Positions 1 to 5,470 of a DNA stretch of 24,660 nucleotides are shown piece by piece. The notes under the pieces are model-generated. The model searched no databases. It was given only the letters and a program-made list of their open reading frames with translations, and had not been told where the DNA came from. A program made the position numbers and the translations under genes. The stretch is from positions 1 through 24,660 of IMG/VR virus record IMGVR_UViG_3300023082_000036; one strand, written 5' to 3'. How positions within the stretch are numbered: position 1 is the stretch's first letter; every line of letters starts with the position of its first letter. Source of the DNA: a virus.

Positions 1-9
1 TTTTCTATC

Positions 10-38
10 CCTTGAAAACGCCAAGGCAGTTTTCAAGG
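10..38 (+). terminator. Hairpin terminator in host flank beyond the tRNA remnant
   Basis: A perfect 10-bp inverted repeat (CCTTGAAAAC at 10-19 and GTTTTCAAGG at 29-38, 9-nt loop) is followed on the plus strand by TTTTT at 39-43. It lies outside the tRNA 3' end, so it is probably host DNA. It would stop rightward transcripts from the left flank. On the minus strand the hairpin is not followed by a T-run. Confidence 0.6.
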
Positions 39-45
39 TTTTTAC

Positions 46-100
46 TGGTGCGGACGGAGAGACTCGAACTCTCACACCTTGCGGCGCTGGAACCTAAATC
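46..100 (-). tRNA. Partial tRNA-Leu(UAG), 3' part only; prophage attachment site
   Basis: Read on the minus strand this stretch is the 3' part of a class II tRNA. It starts at the anticodon loop (TTTAGGT, anticodon UAG), then has the 3' anticodon stem, a long variable arm (CGCC-GCAA-GGTG), a perfect T-arm (GAGAG-TTCGAGT-CTCTC), the acceptor 3' strand CGTCCGC, a discriminator base and an encoded CCA end at 46-48. The D-arm, the 5' acceptor strand and most of the 5' anticodon stem are missing: similarity stops at 100. The long variable arm and UAG anticodon indicate leucine. The fragment is best read as the att duplication left when a tRNA-targeting integrase inserted the phage, with the intact gene expected at the other prophage end. 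Confidence 0.88.
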
Positions 101-270
101 ATCCTTACCAACTGAAAAGCCTTAACAATCAACAGCTTGATCCGCTCGCAACCGGTTACGCTGTCTCATGAAGGGGCGCATTGTACACGCTGACAAAAGG
201 TGTGACTCACGTTTCGTACACGCCCATGTTTTCACCCCTCCCCGGCGTCCTGCCGACGATCATCCTTCCT
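101..270. other. Non-coding phage end next to the attachment core
   Basis: I see no convincing gene in these 170 bases. They contain two direct copies of GTACACGC at 183-190 and 216-223, 33 bp apart, which could be integrase arm-type sites or chance. The stretch separates the tRNA fragment from the first phage gene and is probably part of the attP-derived arm. Confidence 0.4.
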
Positions 271-528
271 TTATATGGCATCACCCTTTGCAGCTTTATC
301 CCGCAGCCATTGCTGAGTATCAAGTTGCTCACTCACATGGCTGTAGGCCGCATCTGCTAGCTCGGTCAGCTCGCAGAATTCCTCCTGATCGATAACGCCC
401 ATCCGAAGCATCAGCTTTGCATGCCCGGCCAGTTCACCGGCCCAATGGTCAATCGCGCATTCCCGCCGAGCTTCGTGCTCCAGCAGGTCATTCCAGATTT
501 TCAGCTCACGCTCTTTGATGTCACTCAA
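271..528 (-). CDS. Small phage protein of unknown function, TTG start
   Basis: An 85-aa soluble protein, rich in Glu, Asp and His, mostly helical by composition, with no membrane segment or recognised motif. The only reasonable start is a TTG at 526-528. It overlaps the stop of the upstream gene by 8 nt (TTGAGTGA), so translation is probably coupled to the 98-aa gene before it. No good Shine-Dalgarno is seen. It is the last minus-strand gene before the attachment site, a position where phages often carry genes that are not needed for virion assembly. I do not recognise the family. With the upstream 98-aa gene it forms a two-gene unit whose promoter region holds a LexA box. Confidence 0.72.
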   Translation of the reverse strand: MSDIKERELKIWNDLLEHEARRECAIDHWAGELAGHAKLMLRMGVIDQEEFCELTELADAAYSHVSEQLDTQQWLRDKAAKGDAI

Positions 529-817
529 GACGGCACCACCATGATTGGAAATAAAAGGCCTCGCCCACCTGCTCGATGCCGGAAAGGTTCATGCCCAGGG
601 TGCTCATACCGGTGATAGACACGTCGAGCAGCCGTGGACTGGTTCGGTACTCGTTCGGCTTGCTGGTGAATATCCACGCTTCCACCGAGTCACGGCCAAG
701 CGTCACGTTGTGCTGCTTCGAGATATGAATATCACCACGAAACGGCTGAGCGTTCTGCAATTCTTTCTTGTCTATCGCAATGCCCAGCCGACGGCGAGGG
801 AGGATCAGGTAATACAT
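521..817 (-). CDS. 98-aa protein of unknown function, divergent from the SRAP gene
   Basis: A 98-aa protein with a basic N-terminus (MYYLILPRRR) and a C-terminus rich in aromatic residues that ends in QSWWCRLE. No signal peptide, membrane segment or known catalytic motif is visible. The ATG at 815-817 is preceded by GGAAG eight bases upstream on the minus strand, which supports this start. The start lies only 15 nt from a perfect LexA box (833-848), so repression by LexA and induction on DNA damage is a reasonable inference. It is followed by, and overlaps, the 85-aa gene. I do not recognise the family. The well-formed start and the overlap with the next gene make it likely to be real. Confidence 0.68.
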   Translation of the reverse strand: MYYLILPRRRLGIAIDKKELQNAQPFRGDIHISKQHNVTLGRDSVEAWIFTSKPNEYRTSPRLLDVSITGMSTLGMNLSGIEQVGEAFYFQSWWCRLE

Positions 818-832
818 TTCAGCTTCCGAATA

Positions 833-848
833 CTGTATCTATATACAG
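833..848. promoter_or_regulatory. LexA (SOS) box between divergent operons
   Basis: CTGTATCTATATACAG is a perfect CTGT-N8-ACAG palindrome, the LexA operator form of gammaproteobacteria, with an AT-rich centre. It lies 15 nt from the start of the minus-strand 98-aa gene and 59 nt from the start of the plus-strand SRAP gene, so one repressor dimer could cover both promoters. A near copy (ACTGTATC..TATACAGTTA) occurs at 15842-15857. Confidence 0.85.
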
Positions 849-907
849 TTAAACGGGCTGAGGAATTATGGTCAACACTGTATAAACCGATTTTAGACGG
901 ATGACCT

Positions 908-1561
908 ATGTGCAGCCATTACGAAGCCCCGTCCCACCCGCAGATCATGAAGGCGTTCGGTGTTGAGGGTCCGGATCAAGGCAGGCTTGATTTGTGGCCG
1001 ACCTACATGGGCCCCTTCCTGCGGAGACACGAGCGCGAAGAAGGCCAGGACGAGACTGGCCCAGCGCTTGAAATGCTGTCTGGATCGTTCGGTCTGATAC
1101 CTGGCTGGAGCAAGGACACGAAGATTGCCCGGCGCACGTATAACGCCCGATCGGAAACGGCGGCGAAGAAACCATCTTTCCGCAGTGCCTGGAAGAACAG
1201 GCAGCACTGCATTATTCCCGCCGCAGCAATTTACGAACCTGACTGGCGTTCCGGCAAGGCCATCCCGACACGGATCGCCCGGGCAGACGGTGAACTGCTG
1301 GGCATCGCTGGTCTGTGGGAGTGGTGGCGCAATCCAGAAGGCGAGATAGTGCACAGCTATTCCATGCTGACCATCAACGCCGACGACCATACTTTCATGC
1401 GGGATTACCACAAGCCCGACGACGAAAAGCGGATGGTGGTAATTCTGCCGGCAGGACTTTATAACGACTGGCTCGATGCGCCGGCCAGCGACAGCATGGA
1501 ATTCATGCGCCAGTATCCGGCGGATCGGATGGCGGTGGTGCCGAAGGAGAAGGAATCATGA
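908..1561 (+). CDS. SRAP-domain (YedK/HMCES-like) abasic-site processing protein
   Basis: A 217-aa SRAP-family protein. Members form a thiazolidine DNA-protein crosslink with abasic sites in single-stranded DNA through the N-terminal Cys exposed after Met removal. Visible hallmarks are Cys2 (MCSHYE), NARSE at residues 79-83, CIIPA followed by IYE with the conserved Glu at 110, a SMLT motif, and a His close to the RMVVILP strand, in the usual order. Length matches the family. The ATG at 908 is chosen because it places Cys at position 2; another ATG at 901 is out of frame. A LexA box lies 59 nt upstream, fitting the family's alternative name, SOS response-associated peptidase. The next gene overlaps it by 4 nt (ATGA). 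It runs opposite to all structural genes and so is probably transcribed independently, perhaps protecting phage or host DNA during the damage that induces the prophage. Confidence 0.93.
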   Translation: MCSHYEAPSHPQIMKAFGVEGPDQGRLDLWPTYMGPFLRRHEREEGQDETGPALEMLSGSFGLIPGWSKDTKIARRTYNARSETAAKKPSFRSAWKNRQHCIIPAAAIYEPDWRSGKAIPTRIARADGELLGIAGLWEWWRNPEGEIVHSYSMLTINADDHTFMRDYHKPDDEKRMVVILPAGLYNDWLDAPASDSMEFMRQYPADRMAVVPKEKES

Positions 1562-1794
1562 TTCTGGATGAGGGAGAGTTGCCGCCAAGCTATCTGGCAG
1601 AGATAAAGCGCCTGCTGTCGATGATCGAGACAGCGGTTGATGCGGCGGCCGTGCAGGACGTTGGCCGGTATTCGGAGGGGGTGATTCGCGGGATGGAGAT
1701 AACCAAGTCGTTGCGCTCGGCGGACATCGAGGAGTTGTATTTCATCATCGAAGCCTCTATAACGCTGCGGCTTGAGGATTTGGGGTCGCAGTGA
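1558..1794 (+). CDS. 78-aa protein of unknown function, coupled to the SRAP gene
   Basis: A 78-aa, acidic, apparently all-helical protein (heptad-like stretch around residues 14-50) with no membrane segment. Its ATG overlaps the SRAP stop in an ATGA junction, and a purine-rich GAAGGAGAAGGA sequence just upstream provides the ribosome binding site, so it is almost certainly co-translated with SRAP and shares any LexA control. Its stop codon is one nucleotide from the stop of the convergent holin gene, leaving no room for a terminator. The function is unknown. The conserved-looking pairing suggests an accessory to SRAP or an unrelated small accessory protein; the sequence does not decide. Confidence 0.75.
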   Translation: MILDEGELPPSYLAEIKRLLSMIETAVDAAAVQDVGRYSEGVIRGMEITKSLRSADIEELYFIIEASITLRLEDLGSQ

Positions 1795-1795
1795 G

Positions 1796-2386
1796 CTATT
1801 TTTCGGGGCCTTTGACTGTGCCGGGTGTAACGGCGAAATCTGTGATGGCCGCGCTCTGCTTCTGAGACTCGCGCGTCATACCGAAGTAGAAGCCCATGAC
1901 CTCTTTCGTCATCATGAACCAGGTGGACATCACCGAGCCGACAGTGAGCGCAGCCGTCGTATTGGTGATCACTTCCATCGCCCAGCCCGTGATGATTGCA
2001 ACCACGATGAATAGCGCGCCCAGCAGCATAATGAACGTGATGGCCGGGCGAATCAGGTCGCGCGGCTGCTGGCCGGCAAGCTTACGCGCACTGTCGCGGT
2101 CTGCTGCCTCAGCATCGTACTGCGCGTTCGCATACTTCAACTCGTTCTCGGCGGCAGTCACGGCAAGCTGCTGAAGCTGAACCTTGGCATTGATCTGCAG
2201 TTCTTGAATCTTGACCAGAGCATCCGGGTTGCCCAGCAGGACGGAGTTTACGGCTTCAGGGTCATTCGGGACGTTCAGCACGTTGGCGACCATCGCGCCG
2301 ACCATCCCGCCCGCTGGGCCGCCAAGGAGAGTGCCGACCACAGGCGCGGCCTTTCCAACGATATTGCCAATATCCGACCAGTTCAT
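1796..2386 (-). CDS. Holin of the GTA 3-TM type
   Basis: A 196-aa protein with the layout of the GTA_holin_3TM family. It has a glycine- and alanine-rich hydrophobic N-terminal segment (about residues 10-38), a charged helical middle rich in Gln, Ala and Glu (about 60-105), then QPRDLIRPAI and two hydrophobic segments near residues 112-135 and 140-170, with a charged C-terminal tail. Such holins permeabilise the inner membrane so that the cytoplasmic endolysin reaches peptidoglycan. Its ATG overlaps the endolysin stop by 4 nt (ATGA), so the two are translationally coupled. The pairing with a GH108 endolysin that has no signal sequence supports the lysis role. Family membership is by recognition of the pattern, not a search. 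Confidence 0.85.
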   Translation of the reverse strand: MNWSDIGNIVGKAAPVVGTLLGGPAGGMVGAMVANVLNVPNDPEAVNSVLLGNPDALVKIQELQINAKVQLQQLAVTAAENELKYANAQYDAEAADRDSARKLAGQQPRDLIRPAITFIMLLGALFIVVAIITGWAMEVITNTTAALTVGSVMSTWFMMTKEVMGFYFGMTRESQKQSAAITDFAVTPGTVKGPEK

Positions 2387-2901
2387 GCGTCCACCGCCCC
2401 GTATTGAAGGTTGCCCGCTACCCGGTTCATCCAGCCCTTGCCGTAGGTGGCGAAGGTGGACAGCTTGGTCACGAACAGGATGCGCTCTGCGTTCAAGCGC
2501 ATGATCACGTCAGTGACGGACATCGCCTTGACGGCTGCGATTGACATCGGGCCGATCTGGCCGTCATCAGCGACACCTGCCGCACGCTGGAGCATCCGCA
2601 CCGCATTACCGTTGCCGTTGTTCACCGCGATATCGAACAGCTGATAGGCGATGGCTGAGTCGTACTGGTCAGCCTTGGCGCGATCCCAGAAGTCGCGCTT
2701 GTAGATAGCCTTGGCCTGATCGATCGTCAGATTTTTGATGTCGAGGTCTGGATATGACATCGCCGAGATCCCGAACTTCGTACCGTTGCACTGACCCTGA
2801 CCGATCACGCCGGTCGTCCAGTTGCCTCGGTCCTTCGGATCGGCGCCGTATCCACCTTCGTGGCCGACCACCCTTTCAAACGCCAGATCGAATCCGGTCA
2901 T
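2383..2901 (-). CDS. Endolysin, glycoside hydrolase family 108 (muramidase)
   Basis: A 172-aa GH108-type lysozyme that cleaves the glycan strands of peptidoglycan. The catalytic Glu is in HEGGY (Glu15), followed by the family's P-x-D-x-G region (DPKDRG) and a GTKFGIS turn equivalent to the GxTxxGI motif. Between them is an insertion of about a dozen residues containing a Cys. The C-terminal half, with VNNGNGNAVRMLQRA and DGQIGPMS, matches the peptidoglycan-binding domain usually fused to this family. An in-frame ATG nine codons upstream (2928) exists, but I place the start at 2901 because GGAGAG lies just ahead of it and the extra codons would run through the terminator stem. No signal peptide or SAR segment is seen, so it depends on the downstream, overlapping holin. 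Confidence 0.9.
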   Translation of the reverse strand: MTGFDLAFERVVGHEGGYGADPKDRGNWTTGVIGQGQCNGTKFGISAMSYPDLDIKNLTIDQAKAIYKRDFWDRAKADQYDSAIAYQLFDIAVNNGNGNAVRMLQRAAGVADDGQIGPMSIAAVKAMSVTDVIMRLNAERILFVTKLSTFATYGKGWMNRVAGNLQYGAVDA

Positions 2902-2915
2902 CGCCGCTCTCCAAT

Positions 2916-2935
2916 AAAAAACCCGCAAATGCGGG
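2916..2935 (-). terminator. Rho-independent terminator between tail fibre genes and endolysin
   Basis: On the minus strand CCCGCATTTGCGGG (2922-2935, 5-bp GC-rich stem with an AT centre) is followed directly by TTTTTT (2916-2921). It lies after the 132-aa gene and ends about 15 nt before the endolysin start. Late transcripts must therefore read through or be antiterminated to express lysis genes. Confidence 0.8.
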
Positions 2936-2984
2936 CTGTGTACCCGTAGATGCAGGCTCTGTGACTGGATGGTGGAGTCCAGTG

Positions 2985-3383
2985 TTATGCGGGCGTTTCG
3001 TCCGATGCTTGGGCGGCGTCTGGCGTTTCGCCGGCCGGTGCCTCGTCTGGAGTATCAGCTTCCAGTGATGGCGCATTGAGCAGTTCATTCAAGCGATCAA
3101 TCTCAGCCTGAGCAGCCACCAGATTTGCGGTCAGTACCTGATTCTCGATAATCGTCGCCGCATTCACCTCACCAAGCACATCGCTGAGCTTCTGCCCTGA
3201 CTCGCCATCGACCAAAGCCAATTGCTCAGGCGGATTTAGCGTGGTGTTCAGGACGACCCCATCCTTCAGCAGCTGCGTAATCTGAGTGAGGCTTGCTCCA
3301 ATCAGCTTGCCCTTCTTCGGCGCGACTTCGCCGAAACGCATAAGTACTTCGTAAAAAAACGTTTCTTCGGAATATGCGGGCAT
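2985..3383 (-). CDS. 132-aa protein of unknown function downstream of the tail fibre
   Basis: A 132-aa protein with a structured N-terminal two thirds (MPAYSEETFFYEVLMRFGE, then ITQLLKDGVVLN), a short coiled-coil-like stretch around residues 84-104, and a disordered acidic tail rich in Pro, Ala, Glu and Thr. No membrane segment is present. Its ATG is 2 nt after the tail fibre stop, so it belongs to the same transcript. Genes at this position often encode fibre assembly chaperones, minor fibre components or decoration, but I see no motif that identifies one. A terminator follows it, closing the tail part of the operon. Confidence 0.75.
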   Translation of the reverse strand: MPAYSEETFFYEVLMRFGEVAPKKGKLIGASLTQITQLLKDGVVLNTTLNPPEQLALVDGESGQKLSDVLGEVNAATIIENQVLTANLVAAQAEIDRLNELLNAPSLEADTPDEAPAGETPDAAQASDETPA

Positions 3384-3385
3384 GA

Positions 3386-5470
3386 TCAGCTCACTGTGGT
3401 TGTGGTGTTGAGGATTTGCCAGACGGTGCCATTTGATCGGCAGCGCTTGGAACCGCCGGTGGCGTTGGTAACGTCGATTTCGTAGCCGGAATACGCGGAC
3501 GCAGAAGGCAGCGTCGTTAGCGTGTATTGACCGACTTTGACTGGGCCTCCTACGCCAACACTGCCAGGCACCTGCAAGTCGTCAACGCCGTTATCAACGT
3601 TTGATTTAATGCCGATCCTAGCCGACGGGAACACGCTAAGAGCAGTGCTGCGAGAACTGTTTGCAGAGGTAGCTACAAGGAATCTAAAGGTAAGCGGCGT
3701 GTAGGCATCGGTAACGGTTCCTGATACGTAGGCATCTATCGAGCCATTGTTACCGGATCCGTTGTTAGCGTTGTTCCGGGCGGCAAAAAGGAACGACGAG
3801 ACAATGTCGCCGTTCTGTAGGGGCATTGGTGCAGCCAGAGTCCCTCTTGATCTGCCAAGTTGAAAAATAGGGCGATCCGTGTCACTAGCGTACTGATACT
3901 GGAGCACGCCGTTTTGGATTGAGACTCCTGAAGAAAAAATAGGGTTAATAAGTGGCGCTTTCAAATCCAACGCAGTCTGCTGCGGCGCGCTCACAGGTTT
4001 TACGTTGTCGGCCGTGTTATCAGCATTCGCTAGCCCGACATCGGCCTTTGCCAGTACCACTGCGCCCGTCCGCCCGGCTACAGACGTGACCGTGTTGACC
4101 TGAGCGCCAGCAGCAACGCCGGCAAGTTTCGACTTCTCCGCATCCGTGTATGCGTTGGTGTTGGCGTTCGACTCGTACAGCGTCTTGACCTGGGCGGCGG
4201 TGACGCCAGCAGTCGGGCCGTTGTACACCCACTTGCTGTCGTTGTTGTCCCACAGGTACTGGACGACGTCTGCGCCTGAGGCTGGGTCTACGAAGGCATA
4301 GTCGCCGATATTGGCAGTTGGAACCGCAGCTTGAAGCGCAGCCAGGGTGGCGAACATGCCTCGAAAGTGATTCGGATCGAGACCGGCCAACTTAGCTTTT
4401 TCGAGAGTCGTGTAGTTCTCTTGAGAGAGCTGCAGGCCTGCGACCTTGTCCACTTTGTTAGGGTCGGCCGGAGTAATCAGCGGCGTCCCGTCCACGTGCG
4501 CATAGTCGGTCATCGACCACTGAGCTGAGCCAACGGATCTGAATGTAAGGATATCGCCGGCCCGACCCTGGATGTTGGCGCCGCCAAACAGTCCAAAATT
4601 CACACTATTGTTTATCTGCATGGCCATACCGAGCACGACTTTTCGGTATGAGCCAGTAGGGGCTGCAGCCATGCCAGTGAGCGGGCCAGCGCCAACTACA
4701 GTGATAGTGTTTGATCCTGCAACCGCGGAAGCTCCAATGATTGGGTCGCTGACATCCCAAGATGATTGAGGCGCCTCGTTTAATGCGCTGGTAAGCGTCC
4801 CGCCAGAAAAAACGGGCGGCGTAGATGGTGTAACCCACGCCAGCGCGCCGGAGACGACCGTAAGAACTCGACCTTCAGCACCGATCGCGAGTCGTGACGC
4901 CGCTCCTGCTGCACCGCCTACCAATAGATCCCCCGCCGCAGTCATTGGATTCGCAAAACCCGTAGCGATTGCCCAGGCCAAGGCATTACCGATTCGGGTG
5001 AGCACCATCCCTTCGCTGGTAGGTCCAGGCAAACGTGTTGGAGCGCCAGCCACGCCAGCCACAATCATGTCCCGGATTGTGGTCATTGGGTTGCTGAAGC
5101 CGCCACCGCTTCCGCTGGCTATCGTCCAGGCTGAACCGTTGAAGCCGTAACGAGCCGGCTGACCCGAGCTGTCCAATTCATCCTGAACTGCTACCTCCCA
5201 CCCAGACTTCGCCGACACAAACTGCCATGCGCCGGTAGTAGTGAGCCAATATGCGAGCTGGTTTTCATGTCCAGCCCAAAGGCCTGTAGCCGGAGAAGCA
5301 ACGATGTATAGAGACTCGTCACCTGGCGTTGATGGCGGCGCAGCGAGATCCTTGTCTACCACCGTTGCTTGAACCAACTGATTCAACTGCGCAAAAGTGA
5401 TGTTGGCCAGCGTCTGATTAGCCGCTGCGTTCTGCAGCAGCTCAAGTGCCAGCTTGTTGGTTGCCGTCAT
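3386..5470 (-). CDS. Tail fibre / receptor-binding protein with N-terminal DUF2793
   Basis: A 694-aa fibre. Residues about 40-110 carry a DUF2793-like module (GDESLYIV, TGLWAGHENQLAYW, GAWQFVSAKSGW), common at the base of fibres attached to GTA-type tail tips. Two imperfect repeats of about 40-45 residues follow (NPMTTIRDMIVAG and NPMTAAGDLLVGG, each ending in an LAW). Further on are short fibre repeats with YTTLEKAKLAGL and YTDAEKSKLAGV, and a TSVAGRTGAVVLAKADVGL module frequent in phage fibres. The C-terminal 200 residues are Ser/Asn/Thr-rich and probably form the trimeric tip that contacts the host. The ATG overlaps the stop of the tail-tip hub gene by 4 nt. The C-terminus is the part expected to vary between relatives. 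Confidence 0.88.
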   Translation of the reverse strand: MTATNKLALELLQNAAANQTLANITFAQLNQLVQATVVDKDLAAPPSTPGDESLYIVASPATGLWAGHENQLAYWLTTTGAWQFVSAKSGWEVAVQDELDSSGQPARYGFNGSAWTIASGSGGGFSNPMTTIRDMIVAGVAGAPTRLPGPTSEGMVLTRIGNALAWAIATGFANPMTAAGDLLVGGAAGAASRLAIGAEGRVLTVVSGALAWVTPSTPPVFSGGTLTSALNEAPQSSWDVSDPIIGASAVAGSNTITVVGAGPLTGMAAAPTGSYRKVVLGMAMQINNSVNFGLFGGANIQGRAGDILTFRSVGSAQWSMTDYAHVDGTPLITPADPNKVDKVAGLQLSQENYTTLEKAKLAGLDPNHFRGMFATLAALQAAVPTANIGDYAFVDPASGADVVQYLWDNNDSKWVYNGPTAGVTAAQVKTLYESNANTNAYTDAEKSKLAGVAAGAQVNTVTSVAGRTGAVVLAKADVGLANADNTADNVKPVSAPQQTALDLKAPLINPIFSSGVSIQNGVLQYQYASDTDRPIFQLGRSRGTLAAPMPLQNGDIVSSFLFAARNNANNGSGNNGSIDAYVSGTVTDAYTPLTFRFLVATSANSSRSTALSVFPSARIGIKSNVDNGVDDLQVPGSVGVGGPVKVGQYTLTTLPSASAYSGYEIDVTNATGGSKRCRSNGTVWQILNTTTTVS

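Noticed and set aside
101-180. A complete tRNA with a rearranged 5' half beyond position 100
   Set aside because: The TTGGTA resembles part of a D-arm, but there is no 5' acceptor strand pairing with CGTCCGC and no 5' anticodon stem.
878-893. Second possible LexA box (CTGTATAA...) near the SRAP start
   Set aside because: Only the left half matches; the right half reads ATTT instead of ACAG at the required spacing.
893-1411. 172-aa minus-strand frame opposite the SRAP gene
   Set aside because: It is antisense to a gene with clear SRAP motifs, has Arg/Pro-rich low-sense composition and no ribosome binding site support.
2902-2928. Longer endolysin starting at ATG 2928
   Set aside because: The extra codons run through the terminator hairpin and its T-run, while ATG 2901 has GGAGAG directly upstream.
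3800-5100. Fibre gene repeats as possible recombinational DNA repeats
   Set aside because: They are protein-level modules with diverged DNA, as expected for tail fibres, and not near-identical DNA repeats.
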